Assembly (NCBI GenBank): GCA_015183035.1
Contig: JACZZP010000014.1
Location: forward strand, 186,001 to 250,000
Source: Meloidogyne chitwoodi
Lineage: Eukaryota > Nematoda > Chromadorea > Rhabditida > Meloidogynidae
Length of the DNA stretch: 64,000 bases
Direction: 5' to 3'
Positions 44,182 through 56,061 of the stretch are shown piece by piece (position 1 is the first letter of the stretch; every line of letters starts with the position of its first letter). The notes under the pieces were generated by a model. It saw only the letters and a list, made by a program, of their open reading frames with translations. It was not told the origin of the DNA and made no database searches. The position numbers and the translations under genes were made by a program.

Positions 44182-44779
44182 GGCACTTATTAAGAACGGG
44201 AGGCTGTTTCTGCGGACTTTTTTTGCGGATTTTTCTATATATAATTTATTAGTCTATATTATTTGATTTTTGCCTTAAGGCAAATAAAATGAGTACATAT
44301 ATTTTATTCACACAAATAAGAATCGTGATTGACAATTTGTGAGATTAAATGGAAAAAACAATCTGGTCCTTTAAAACGTTGTCTCCAAACAAATTCATTA
44401 ATGTAGCTCTCAAGTGTTGTTTCCGCAGTTCCAAATTCACTTTTATGTCTTCTTTTTTCCCTCCCGCAATCACAGGTTCTACGTTGATGAAGCAATTTAA
44501 GATCAACCAACCATTGTTGAAATTCCCCGTCTGGTAAGCTAATCTTGTTGTATAATTGTAACAAAGTAAAATTTTTAAGAGTTTGAATCATTTTTCTAAA
44601 TAATCGATTAACAAAAATGTAAATGACTAGGTCAGAAACATTTACACCTTATTGTTAGTCTATTAACTCATTTTATTTGCCTTAAGGCAAAAAATCAAAT
44701 AATATAGACTAATAAATTATATATAGAAAAATCCGCAAAAAAAGTCCGCAGAAACAGCCTCCCGTTCTTAATAAGTGCC
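44182..44779. mobile_element. Merlin-like DNA transposon remnant (TSD AAATTGAC)
   Basis: Near-perfect terminal inverted repeats of about 100 bases beginning GGCACTTATTAAGAACGGG, with 8-bp duplication AAATTGAC (44174-44181, 44780-44787). Between them a minus-strand frame (44591-44304, 95 residues) has LPDGEFQQWLVDLKLLHQRR, a CDCG pair and INEFVWRQRFKG, resembling the N-terminal zinc-ribbon part of IS1016/ISXO2-type (Merlin) transposases. The catalytic domain is absent, so it is non-autonomous. It separates NOP10 from the small membrane-protein gene. Confidence 0.65.
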
Positions 44780-44980
44780 AAATTGACTAACGCAAATTCG
44801 AAAGAAAAAATTTAAAAAAAAAAATTTGAAATTTCGATGGAGCTCTGATTACCTATCTTATTGACCTTTAAAACAAAAAACGGATTCTCGTCCACAAACT
44901 GACCTATGCCTAAACCTTCACTTTACCCAAAAATTAAAAAGAAACCTTTCGACAATACAACAAATCCAAATTCCAAAAGT

Positions 44981-45357
44981 TTAATAATTTTGTTCCTCCT
45001 TCTGTGTTGGCAACAAACCGAAACGTTTCTTAACAATTAATCTATGCTTTGAATATTTATCTTCAGGCGAGAAACGCGCCGGATGAGCAGAAAAAGTGTT
45101 GTTACCTTTGATTGGATCTTCCTTCTAAATTAAAAAAATATTTGAGGTTTAAAAATATCTTTAAGTTCCAAATGGATTTTTAGGAGAAATTCACGTAATA
45201 TAAAACAAAAAATTCAAAAATATTTCCAAAACAACGTAAATGCAAAATAGTGTACAGAATCAACTTTATAAAAACTTAGTCGAAATGAGTATAAATAATA
45301 AACCTTAAGTGTGTAGACTCGATTTCCTTGTGCGTCCAAATAATACTTCAAATACAT
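44981..45357 (-). CDS. nop10: NOP10, H/ACA snoRNP subunit
   Basis: Two exons (45357-45304 and 45124-44981) encode 65 residues: [20 protein letters not shown], then [20 protein letters not shown] and [11 protein letters not shown]. These are the hallmarks of NOP10 (family pattern YYLNEQGDRVYTLKK and [17 protein letters not shown]), an essential subunit of the box H/ACA particles that direct pseudouridylation of rRNA. Full length for the family. It lies 127 bp downstream of TRAPPC4 on the same strand, a spacing typical of nematode operons. Confidence 0.93.
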
Positions 45358-45484
45358 TGAAAACAAAACTAAAAATTTAATAAAAAAAGTTAAATTAAAA
45401 AAAATATCTAAACAATCTGAAATATTTAATGAAATAATAAAAAATAAAATAAACATTTATTGAACAATAAAAAAGGCATAGAGA

Positions 45485-46394
45485 TCACAATAATGCAAGA
45501 GATTTTTCAAACCTTTCAATTAAAATCTTCATTGAAGCATCAAATTTTTCAGCTCTAATTGGCATATCAATTGAGTAGAAAGGATTTCTAAAAATTAAAA
45601 GTTATTTAATAGTTATGTTACTAGATTTTTGTTTAAAATCCAAAATCTTTCGAAAGCTCGTAAGGAAATGTCAAAGATGTGAAATCTGATGGCGAAAAAG
45701 GGAATTCACATGAGATTTTCATAACTAAAAATAGGCTGGAGAGAAAAAATGCCAAAACAAATATTAAAATAATGTCAAGGTGAAAAAAAAGGTTTACAAC
45801 CTAGGGAAGCAATAATTTCATAAAAATAGATACTAAATCCTAATTAATAAAATATACTTTAAGGCATAATCCGCGTAAAGTTCATATATTTTTCTTAATA
45901 ATGATTCAACATTTTGTGCATTTGTATAGGCAGAAATCACAACAAATTTAACACCAGTAATTGATTGGAAACACTGTAACCTTAAATAAAGATGAAATCG
46001 TTAATTTTTATGTTATTCCAAGTGAATTATTTTCACCAATTAGAAGACCGATCAGTTCATTTCAATCTTTCGATTAATAATGGAACTTTTTTTGAGAAGT
46101 AAAAAAGTTATGGCCAAAAACATCTGTCTATCTGCATCGTCCCTTACCCAGATTCCCTCAAATTCAAAAATTAAACCTGAATTGACTTGTCTCCAAAACC
46201 TCAACTCCACTGCTTTTTGCTACTGGACTTAGTTGAGATGCAATTGTATAAAGTGAATGAAAAATACTGGCCAAAATAATCTTTTCATTTGCACTCAATG
46301 GAGCAATTTGTGGATCAACAAAACGTCTATTTTCCCAGTCGTAAATTAAAGATCCAGCACGATTAATGACCAAGACATGATAAACAACAGTCAT
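45485..46394 (-). CDS. trappc4: TRAPPC4 (synbindin/Trs23), TRAPP tethering complex subunit
   Basis: Three exons (46394-46177, 45980-45858, 45587-45485) give 147 residues. Starts MTVVYHVLVINRAGSLIYDW; then ANEKIILASIFHSLYTIASQ, SSGVEVLETSQFRLQCFQSI, TGVKFVVISAYTN, LLRKIYELYADYALKNPFYS, IDMPIRAEKF. This is the longin-fold core of TRAPPC4, which tethers ER-to-Golgi vesicles and helps activate Rab1. Other animals' proteins are about 220 residues: here the PDZ-like insertion between the first strands and the ANEK segment is missing, replaced by ENRRFVDPQIAPLS. Splice frames are clean, so this is a real short form. Divergent from the gene at 46794. Confidence 0.9.
46050..46147. mobile_element. Foldback MITE fragment in TRAPPC4 intron
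   Basis: AAAAAGTTATGGCCAAAAAC and the TCGTCCCTTACC end match the element at 22068-22434. Sits in the intron 45981-46176. Confidence 0.5.
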
Positions 46395-46793
46395 TGATTT
46401 TCTCTAAAGATAATTTTATAAAATTTAAAGGATAAGAACAGTAGAAGCCAAATTCTCAAGCACAGATTTTTCGGGAAATTAGACTTGAGAAGTGTGTTTA
46501 ATAATAAGAGAAGAGACAGATTGAGGAAAAATGAAACATTTTTCTCTTCTGACCATTTTGTCGATACACATTTAATGGAATTTTTGTTCTTTTTTGTTTG
46601 TGCAAACAAATTTATGTAGTCTCTCGCTTTCCTTTGTTAATCTACTTTCTCCTTTTAAGCATTATTCTAGTTTTTTTTTAATATATAAGCGATGTTATTC
46701 CAACTTTTGAAAAACCAGCATAATTTTTGGTTTCCATTTTTACTTTTTTTGGTTTTCTTCATTTTATAAAGTTATTAAGCAATTTTTAAAAAT
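46395..46793. promoter_or_regulatory. Divergent intergenic region between TRAPPC4 and the Ran-binding gene
   Basis: Four hundred bases separate two start codons facing away from each other, so it should hold both promoters. No specific motif was recognised. Confidence 0.4.
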
Positions 46794-48651
46794 ATGGATC
46801 GTAAAATGACTTTAACAAATGGTTCATCTGTTGGAAATTCTGGAACTAATCCTGGCGGCGGATTTGTTGGGTTTGATACTGCTAATCTTTCGGCTTCGGC
46901 AAATATGCAAATTTTGTTACAAACCAACAATGATCTGATTCTTTCAATCTACAAAACGATTGTTGATTCAACTCAGGAAATTAATCGTAAAATTGTAAGT
47001 TTATTTTTTTATGGAGAATTCTTGAAAAGAAATATGTAGTCTCCTAGTTCCCTTGGGTATTGTTTTAAGTTTTGAATTCAATTTTATTTTAGGAGGCACT
47101 TCGTGACGATATTCGAGACATTAAATTGAATCAACAGCGTAACGATCGCGTTCTTCAAGAAGAAGCTAATATGTGGCGCACACACACTGAACAGTTGCTA
47201 AATAGTCAAGGAACTCGTCATCTTCAGGATGTTGGTCAACTTCAGGATATGCTTATGAAAATGGTGATAGCTCAGCATCCAATTAATCAACAGCAACAAC
47301 CAGTGGCGCCTATTATTACTGCCGCGCCTATTATGACTACTACCGTGGCGCCCTATATTGCTGCAGCGCCCATTACGACTACTACCATGGCGCCTATTAC
47401 TACTACCGTGGCGCCCATTACTAATACCGTGGCGCCTATTACTACGCCTGTTGCGCCCATTACTACTACCGTAGCGCCCATTACTACGCCTGTCGCGCCC
47501 ATTACTACTACCTCGCTTATTACTACCACTTCCTCTACCTTCTCTGCTGTCACTTCTACTACATTTGGGGTTACTGGAACAACAATACCTTTTGGTGGCA
47601 GTCTATTTGGTGGTGGTGGAGCAAATACAACGAATGTATAGATTTATATAATATTTAAATAATTATTTGTTTTTGTTCATTGATATTATAGTCTTTTGCC
47701 AATCTTGCTGCAAAAACTGCTGGTGGAGGATTCTTACTTGGAAGTGGAGGAACTGCTACAACAGAAGGAACAAAAACACTTTTTGGTGCTTCTCCATTTG
47801 GTGGAACCTCTTCAACAGGAGTTAATGCAAAAGATTTTAAGGTTTTTGCTTTTGTTAAGTTTGGTTTCTATAGATTGATTCTTTTGGAAATTTTTTTACC
47901 CCTTATTTTAATTAATATTTTGTTTTTCAGTTTTTCTCTGCGCCTCAAACAAAAACTGAAACTCGTGGTGATGGTGGTGAAGAATCTGAAAAAGAAGATG
48001 AGGCTGAGGATTATACTCCTGACGTTCATTATGAGCCTGTTGTTCCATTGCCACCTGAAGTTGAAGTTGTTAGCGGAGAAGAAGGCGAAGAGGTTTTTTT
48101 ATTTTTACTTTATTTTATTTATAATTAAAAAGGTTACTTTTATGGCGCGCTGTAAGCTTTATCGTTATGATCGTCAAACAAAGGAGAACAAAGAACGTGG
48201 ACTTGGTGACATCAAGGTATTTTTGAAATTATTTTTTTTAAGTTAACATTTAAAAAGATTCTCTTCAATCCATCAACCTATAAATATCGTTGTGTAATGC
48301 GTCGCGAGAAGGTTTTCAAAATTTGTGCAAACTTTCCTATTGTGCATGATTTGTCTCTTCATAAACGTGAACAAATGCCTGCTGTATTTACTTGGGCTTG
48401 CAAAGTTTGAATAAATTTTTTAAACAATTTTTTTATTTTTTTTACTTTAGGATTTTTCTGAAGATACTATCAATGGTTTGGATGAGACATTTACTGCTCG
48501 CTTTAAAGATGCGAATATTGCTGAAGAATTTCAACAGGTTTATTTTTTAAATTTATTTTCAAAAAATTCTTCTAATAATTTTTGAATATTTGTTAATATT
48601 TATTATTTTTATTTACAGAAGGTGACTGAAGCGATTGAGGCTATGAATTAA
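46794..48651 (+). CDS. Nucleoporin-like protein with C-terminal Ran-binding domain
   Basis: Eight exons (46794-46994, 47093-47635, 47692-47841, 47931-48092, 48133-48216, 48258-48404, 48451-48537, 48619-48651) give 468 residues. The C-terminal third is a Ran-binding domain of RanBP1/Nup358 type: DVHYEPVVPLPPEVEVVSGE, ARCKLYRYD, KERGLGDIKILFNPSTYKYR, CVMRREKVFKICANF, DETFTARFKDANIAEEFQQK. Upstream are a coiled-coil-like stretch, an APITTT/TTTVAPI repeat (about residues 125-205) and a few FG-containing, Gly-rich pieces (GGSLFGGGG, LFGASPFGG). The layout resembles small FG nucleoporins such as Nup50/Nup2, or a fragment of NPP-9; binding Ran-GTP at the nuclear pore is the expected role. Confidence 0.8.
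47300..47530 (+). repeat. Coding degenerate repeat (TTTVAPI)
   Basis: About ten copies of a 21-24-bp unit ATTACTACTACCGTGGCGCCC with many synonymous and small size changes, in exon 2 of the Ran-binding gene. Confidence 0.8.
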
Positions 48652-48889
48652 GATGGACAAAAAATTAAATTGACAAAAAATATTGTTGGACTTTTTTAAT
48701 AATATCTCAATATTGTTAAGATTATCGTTTCTTCTGAGACCTTTTAATTTAAATTTTGCAATCAATAAAAGTATACTTTCAATTGATTTTCATTTTGCTG
48801 TTAAATTAAATGTTTTGAACTTTTTAAATATTTTTCTGAATTTATTTCTTTCACATTTGTATTGTTTGGATTTCTTTTTCTAATATGAC

Positions 48890-48945
48890 AATATCGTTTA
48901 ATTAGCTTGGCTGTGTCAGGTTCGAGCCCTGTTAGCATTACCATT
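48890..48945 (+). repeat. tRNA 3'-half-like segment, unit 1
   Basis: TCAGGTTCGAGCCCTG has the T-arm/B-box form of a tRNA. The same segment stands at 52615-52668 in unit 2. No 5' half is present, so not a functional tRNA. Confidence 0.45.
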
Positions 48946-49013
48946 TTTGTGATTATTTCTCAGGTTTAATCATGCGATCGTGGAATAGAAAAAATGTCCA
49001 TAATTAAAATAAT

Positions 49014-49023
49014 ATTTTTTCAG
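49014..49023 (+). promoter_or_regulatory. Probable trans-splice acceptor, RNF113 copy 1
   Basis: ATTTTTTCAG lies 28 bases before the ATG at 49051, with no upstream exon in frame. The counterpart in unit 2 is at 52751-52760. Fits spliced-leader addition. Confidence 0.5.
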
Positions 49024-49050
49024 TTAAAAAAATATCTTAATTGTTCAATA

Positions 49051-50430
49051 ATGTCAATAAACTCCGATCCTTCATGTCCTGGTCCATCAATGAGGGTACA
49101 ATTCTTTCGACGCCAAAAACCAAAAATCTCTTCTATTCGACAAAGACAAGTTGAGAAGGATGAAAATTCTAATAAAATTAATGAAGACAATTCTTCTGAT
49201 TCTAATGATAATGGTGGGAGTGATGATTCATCTGTTTCAGGCGAATCAACTGAAGCTGAGAAAATTAGATTAGAATTAGCAGAGAAGAGGAAACTTCGCA
49301 GTAATCAAATCCAAACGGTTTTCTTACTTTAATATTTTTATATTTTTTTATAAAAAAAACATTATTATTTTGTAGAGCATCAAAAAACGTCGAGAAGATG
49401 GTCCAAAAGAATTATCTAGTGGTAATGATGACAATGAATCTTTGGTCAAATTTGATCCTGATGTGAAGGTTTTTTTAAATAAATATTTCTTATTTATTAA
49501 AGATTTATTAAGTTTTCGTCAAGTGGTGTTACCCGTTCATGTCCAAGTGATATGGGAGCTACTGCAAGAATAGAAGTTGATACTGATTACACAAGAGATG
49601 CACAATCACAATTTGAACGTGTTCAACAAATATTAAAGAAAAAACGTTTAGAGACTGAAAAGAAATTGGCTATAGAAGAAGAGGAACGTAAAAAATATGG
49701 TGAACGTGCTAAAAAGCCGAGCAAATTGCTGGCCGGAACTTCGAAGGTTTGATTAAAATTTTAAATTTATTAGTTTTTTTGGGATATGTTGAAATTTATG
49801 TCAATACCAAACTAGGTGGTTTCATTTTTTATCTCCATTTTTCTCTTATGTTTTTGTCTTTTTTCGTTCCTATCAAAATTGATTTATAATGAAAAACAAG
49901 GAAAAATTAAGGAGAAGTTTAAAAATGGAAAAACCTAAAGTTTTTGCTTGTCCAATATTTTCTTTAAAATTAAGGAAAAAACAAAAATCTATCAAGGATT
50001 AGCCCTTTATGGAGCAAAAGAACGTGAAGACACAGTCAAAGGAAATGCTTCTAGTGGACTAAACCGAGTTGGGCCAATACGTGCTACTCAATATATGAGA
50101 GCAAGTGTTCGTTGGGACTATGCGCCTGATATTTGCAAGGATTACAAGGAAACAGGATATTGCACATTTGGAGGTTTTTAATATTTTATTTAAAAAAGAT
50201 TTGGCACTTAATTTATTAAAAAAAATTTTAATTTAAATTTATGCTTCTTATTCTTTTTTTTATTTTTTTGGTCTTTCTTAGATTCCTGCAAGTTTATGCA
50301 CGATAGAACTGATTACAAACATGGTTGGGAGATTGAACGAGATTGGGAAGAAGGAAAACTAAAGGAATCTAAAGACGACGAATTTTTGATTAGCAGTGAA
50401 GATGAAAGCGATTCGAAACAAAAAAAATAA
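49051..50430 (+). CDS. rnf113: RNF113/Cwc24 paralogue, truncated: zinc finger without RING (copy 1)
   Basis: Five exons (49051-49317, 49376-49468, 49513-49746, 49975-50173, 50282-50430) give 313 residues. Acidic, low-complexity N terminus; then [20 protein letters not shown], and [20 protein letters not shown], the CCCH zinc finger of RNF113/Cwc24 spliceosome proteins; then [20 protein letters not shown]. The protein stops at SDSKQKK. Copy 2 at this point has a splice donor and continues into a RING domain. RING exons are absent before the next gene at 50679, so the copy lacks the ubiquitin-ligase half. Whether it is functional is unclear; the frame is intact. Confidence 0.8.
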
Positions 50431-50663
50431 ACATTTTAATTCGCCTAATTGTGATTTTTACGGTTCATTTGTTGACTGGCTTTCTGTGAGCCGTCTTACT
50501 TTTTTGTTTTTCAGATAATTCTGATATTCAATGAATATTTCTTTTACTCATTTTGCTAATTTTAATACATTTAACTTTTTAAATTTATTTGATTTTTATT
50601 TAAAATTTATCTGAAATTTTTTAAATAATTATAGGTTTTTTCTTTTTTTCTAATAAACATTCA

Positions 50664-50673
50664 CAAATTTCAG
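50664..50673 (+). promoter_or_regulatory. Probable trans-splice acceptor, small membrane gene copy 1
   Basis: CAAATTTCAG ends five bases before ATG 50679. The same arrangement precedes the unit 2 copy (56047-56056). The distance from the RNF113 stop is about 250 bp, as in an operon. Confidence 0.5.
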
Positions 50674-50678
50674 GAAAA

Positions 50679-51892
50679 ATGCCAATTTTAACAAAAACGT
50701 TATTTGGACTTGGACGAAAAAATGGACAAGTACTATGGAGTGAAAATACTGCTGATTGTTTTCCAGTTCTTAGAAAGTTGCCAACAGCAGTTGGAAAATT
50801 CATGACTTTTACTTTGTTTTGTATATTGCCAGGACTTCTTTATGCAAAGTCACAAATTGACTTTAACCCGGGATCATGGTATTCAAGTATGTGAATTTGT
50901 TTTTTAAAACATAAAAAGTAGATTTTTCAGACTGGAAAATTTTATTATTGTAAAACATTTAACTTTGGAGTTCCTTCTAGGTTATAAATTCAAAGATTTA
51001 GGTTAGGGTTATATATATGGGTTGGGATAAACTAAGCGTGGGACAAATGGGCGTTAACTGGTTGTGAATTTTATTTTAATTCAGTACAACTTGTTCATAG
51101 GGCCCGAGCTTCAATCCGAATTTTCTATATATCATTCGAAAGCACTCGTTGAGTTGAATGACATCGAATTTGGAACTCAATTCTGGGCCGAGTTACAGGT
51201 CCCCGAAAATCGTAAAACCATAGGGGGAGTAAGCTCCAAAGTGATTACTGCAGATCTCTGAAATTATTTCCGCTGAATTAATTATTTTGTTGTAATTTTA
51301 GCCGTAGAATAACGCACGTACTAAAAGCCATGGGCCTAAAAAAGAAGTAATAAAACATTCCCAATAGATCCGTTTGCTTTTTCCAGCAAACTTCTATCTT
51401 TCATAACTTCGTTCAAAATCGTGTAATTAGGACGTTTTTGGTTTCATTCGACTCGTCTCGAAGAGTTCTTTTGAATTAGCTATAATACTCATAGTTGAAT
51501 TTTTCACCTCAAAAATTAGCTCCCTCTACGGTTTTTCGTCTTTCACTGACCTGAATCTCTGCTCAATTGAGTCCCAAATCTTTTTTTGAGTCACTCGACT
51601 CTATACGACGAGCTCTTTCGAATGATATATATTGTCCAGATCGGAATCTCGGGCAATTTTTACAAATATAAAATATCTTTAATAAATTAAAAAAATTTTT
51701 TTTTAGAAAAATGGAAAGAAGTATATCCGGTACTGTGTAATTCTCCGCGGCTTATATTCGAAAAAAAGTTTTTTTTATTTTTTAAATATTTTATTTCTAT
51801 TTATTAGTTTATTTTTTTTTATTTTCTTTTTAAGATCTCAAGATGCTGAAGAAGAAGAAAAAAAAGAATTTTTGGTTGAATTAAAATTTTGA
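50679..51892 (+). CDS. Small one-membrane-span protein, copy 1 (unrecognised)
   Basis: Exons 50679-50886, 51707-51767, 51835-51892; 108 residues. MPILTKTLFGLGRKNGQVLW, VLRKLPTAVGKFMTFTLFCI (membrane helix about residues 40-57), QIDFNPGSWYSSKKWKEVYP, then a Glu/Lys-rich tail ending EFLVELKF. A basic start, single helix and short tail suggest a mitochondrial inner-membrane protein such as a complex I accessory subunit, but this is a guess. Copy 2 at 56062 is clearly homologous. The large intron holds a foldback element present in both copies. Confidence 0.75.
51084..51665. mobile_element. Foldback MITE in intron 1, unit 1
   Basis: Arms ACTTGTTCATAGGGCCCGAG (51091) and the diverged complement ending near 51660, with CATAGGGGGAGTAAGCTC inside. 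The same element occupies the same intron in unit 2, so it was there before the duplication. Confidence 0.65.
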
Positions 51893-52460
51893 TTGAGAAT
51901 TGGTATTTAATTTTTTTAAATGAATATTTATTTATAAATTGAAAAAAATAAAAAATTTTAATTAAAAAAAAGACTTGGAAAAATTTAAAAATATTTTTTT
52001 TTATTTTATAAAATATCTCCGTTACCGCTGACAGTAAATAGCAAGAAAAGCTTATCCTTTAATTCTTCTGATTTTAAATCTCACGTCTCTTAATCTTTTC
52101 AGATTTTTTGCAATGATTATTTTGGTTAGAGTTAAACGAGACCGAGACTTTTGTGAAAAATCGAACCCGATTGTTTGAGATCGAGACCCACAATTTAAAC
52201 CGAGATCCGAGACTTAAAATATTAAAAATGAATTTAATTATTAATTTTCAAAATATTTTTATTAAATTTATTAATATCCCTCTAAGTCTTCTCACTAATA
52301 TTTAGAGTAGAAAGACCTGTGATCACTTTGGTTAACGGATTTTTAGAGACCAGAATACCAAAAGTTATTTTATTTTTTATTCAGAAGAAATTAAATTAAT
52401 CACAAAAATATATATTTTTTAATTTTCTAAATTTAATACTTTCTTTGTTTCTTCCTCACT
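51893..52460. other. Spacer at the end of unit 1
   Basis: Homologous to 56926-57520 in unit 2, including GAGATCGAGACCCACAATTT. No gene. Confidence 0.6.
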
Positions 52461-52499
52461 TTAAGCAATTGCATTAACAGATTTCAATTCAGCTTCTAA
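52461..52499 (-). pseudogene. Glutaredoxin last-exon remnant at the duplication junction
   Basis: The 39 bases are identical to 57540-57578 and encode, on the minus strand, the glutaredoxin C terminus EAELKSVNAIA and stop. Sequence similarity ends abruptly at 52499/52500, marking the junction. Confidence 0.85.
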
Positions 52500-52614
52500 C
52501 ATATTAAATGTTTTGATCATTTTTTAAATTTTTCTCAAATATTTTTCTGAATTTATGAAGTTATTTTTTTATTTCACATTTTTATTGTTTGTATTTATTT
52601 TCCTAATGTTACAG

Positions 52615-52668
52615 TGTGGTTTAGTTAGCTTGGTTGTGTCAGGTTCGAGCCCTGCTAGCGTTACCATT
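52615..52668 (+). repeat. tRNA 3'-half-like segment, unit 2
   Basis: TCAGGTTCGAGCCCTG followed by CTAGCGTTACC; counterpart of 48890-48945. Confidence 0.45.
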
Positions 52669-52787
52669 TTTGTGATTATTTCTCAATTTTAATCATGCGC
52701 TCGGGGAATAGAAAAAAATGTTTTCCATAAATTCACTTGTTTAAAATAATATTTTTTCAGTTCAAAATATATTTTAATTATTCAATA

Positions 52788-54964
<2,177 letters not shown>

Positions 54965-56061
54965 CTCAACACTAAATAAATTTGTATTTCATTATAAATT
55001 TTTTATTATTAATTTGTTGGACTCGTGTCCGGAAAATAGGTCAGCAAAGTAACGTAAAAAATCACAAGAAAAAATACATGAAAAACAAAAATTTGTATTT
55101 CTGATGAATTTATGTCCGGTAATCTTGTGCTTTACTGGTCCCTAAAAAAAAAGACTGAAAATACCCTTCTTTCTCATTTTTATCACTAATAATAGGTTTT
55201 CGCATACGCTGAGCTCGAATCTGATGTCAGTTTTCAAAAATATCTAATCTCGAACCCAGATTCGAACAATTCGACTTTTGGGTAAGTATATTTATATAGC
55301 AAATGATAGCTCATTCGATTCGTCTTGACTAACTGAGTCGAATGATACCAAAATTAATACGATTAGATGTATTTTAATGAAGTTATGATTGAATTTTTGG
55401 ATGAGTAATCATTAAAATCATTAACTTGATTAATCATAACTTACTTAAAAAATAGCTAAACATCTTAATTTTGGTATCATTCGACTCAGCTTGATAAGAC
55501 GAATCGAATGAGCTATCATTTACTTAAATAAAAATATTTACCCCCAATTCGACTTGTTCGAATCTGGGTTCGGGATACGATATTTTTGAAAAATAACATC
55601 AGATTCGAGCTCAGCGTATGCGAAAACCTATTATTAGTTGAAAAAAATGAATAAATCGGGCCATTTTTGATAATTTTTTTTAGGGACCAGTAAAGCACAA
55701 GATTACCTTTATGTCCTCTATGTATTTTTATATATATTTTGGAAAAACGAATGTATTTTAGTAAAAAACAAATAACAAATTTTTATGTTTTTTTGTTTTT
55801 CGTGTATTTTTACCTTTCTTGTGATTTTTTGTACTGTTCATTTACTGACTCATTTTCTGGAAGCTGTTGGACTTTTTTTAAATTAATCTGATTTTTAATG
55901 AATATTTTCTTTTGCTTATTTTAAAGCATTTATATTATTTTTATTAATTTCTAAATTTTTAATTTATTTGATTTTTCTTTAGAATTTGTCTGAACTTTTT
56001 GAAGTATTACAGGTTTTTTCTGTTTTCCATAATAAATGAGTATTCACAAATTTCAGGAAAA
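54965..56061. other. Spacer between RNF113 copy 2 and small membrane gene copy 2
   Basis: Mostly filled by the transposon at 55118-55707. The rest is AT-rich with repeated AAAACAAAAATTTGTATTT-like text on either side of it. Confidence 0.5.
55118..55707. mobile_element. Foldback transposon, unit 2 only (TSD TTTATGTCC)
   Basis: TIR GGTAATCTTGTGCTTTACTG and its complement, with TTTATGTCC on both sides (55109-55117, 55708-55716). Long internal arms match each other (CGCATACGCTGAGCTCGAAT and inverse). Absent from unit 1. Confidence 0.8.

Larger units (their letters stand above)
48804..52500. repeat. Tandem duplication, unit 1
   Basis: Starts at ATTAAATGTTTTGA (48804), carries a tRNA-3'-half-like segment, RNF113 copy 1, the small membrane gene copy 1, and ends in a remnant of the glutaredoxin last exon (52461-52499). 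Unit 2 (52501-57577) has the same order. Confidence 0.85.
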
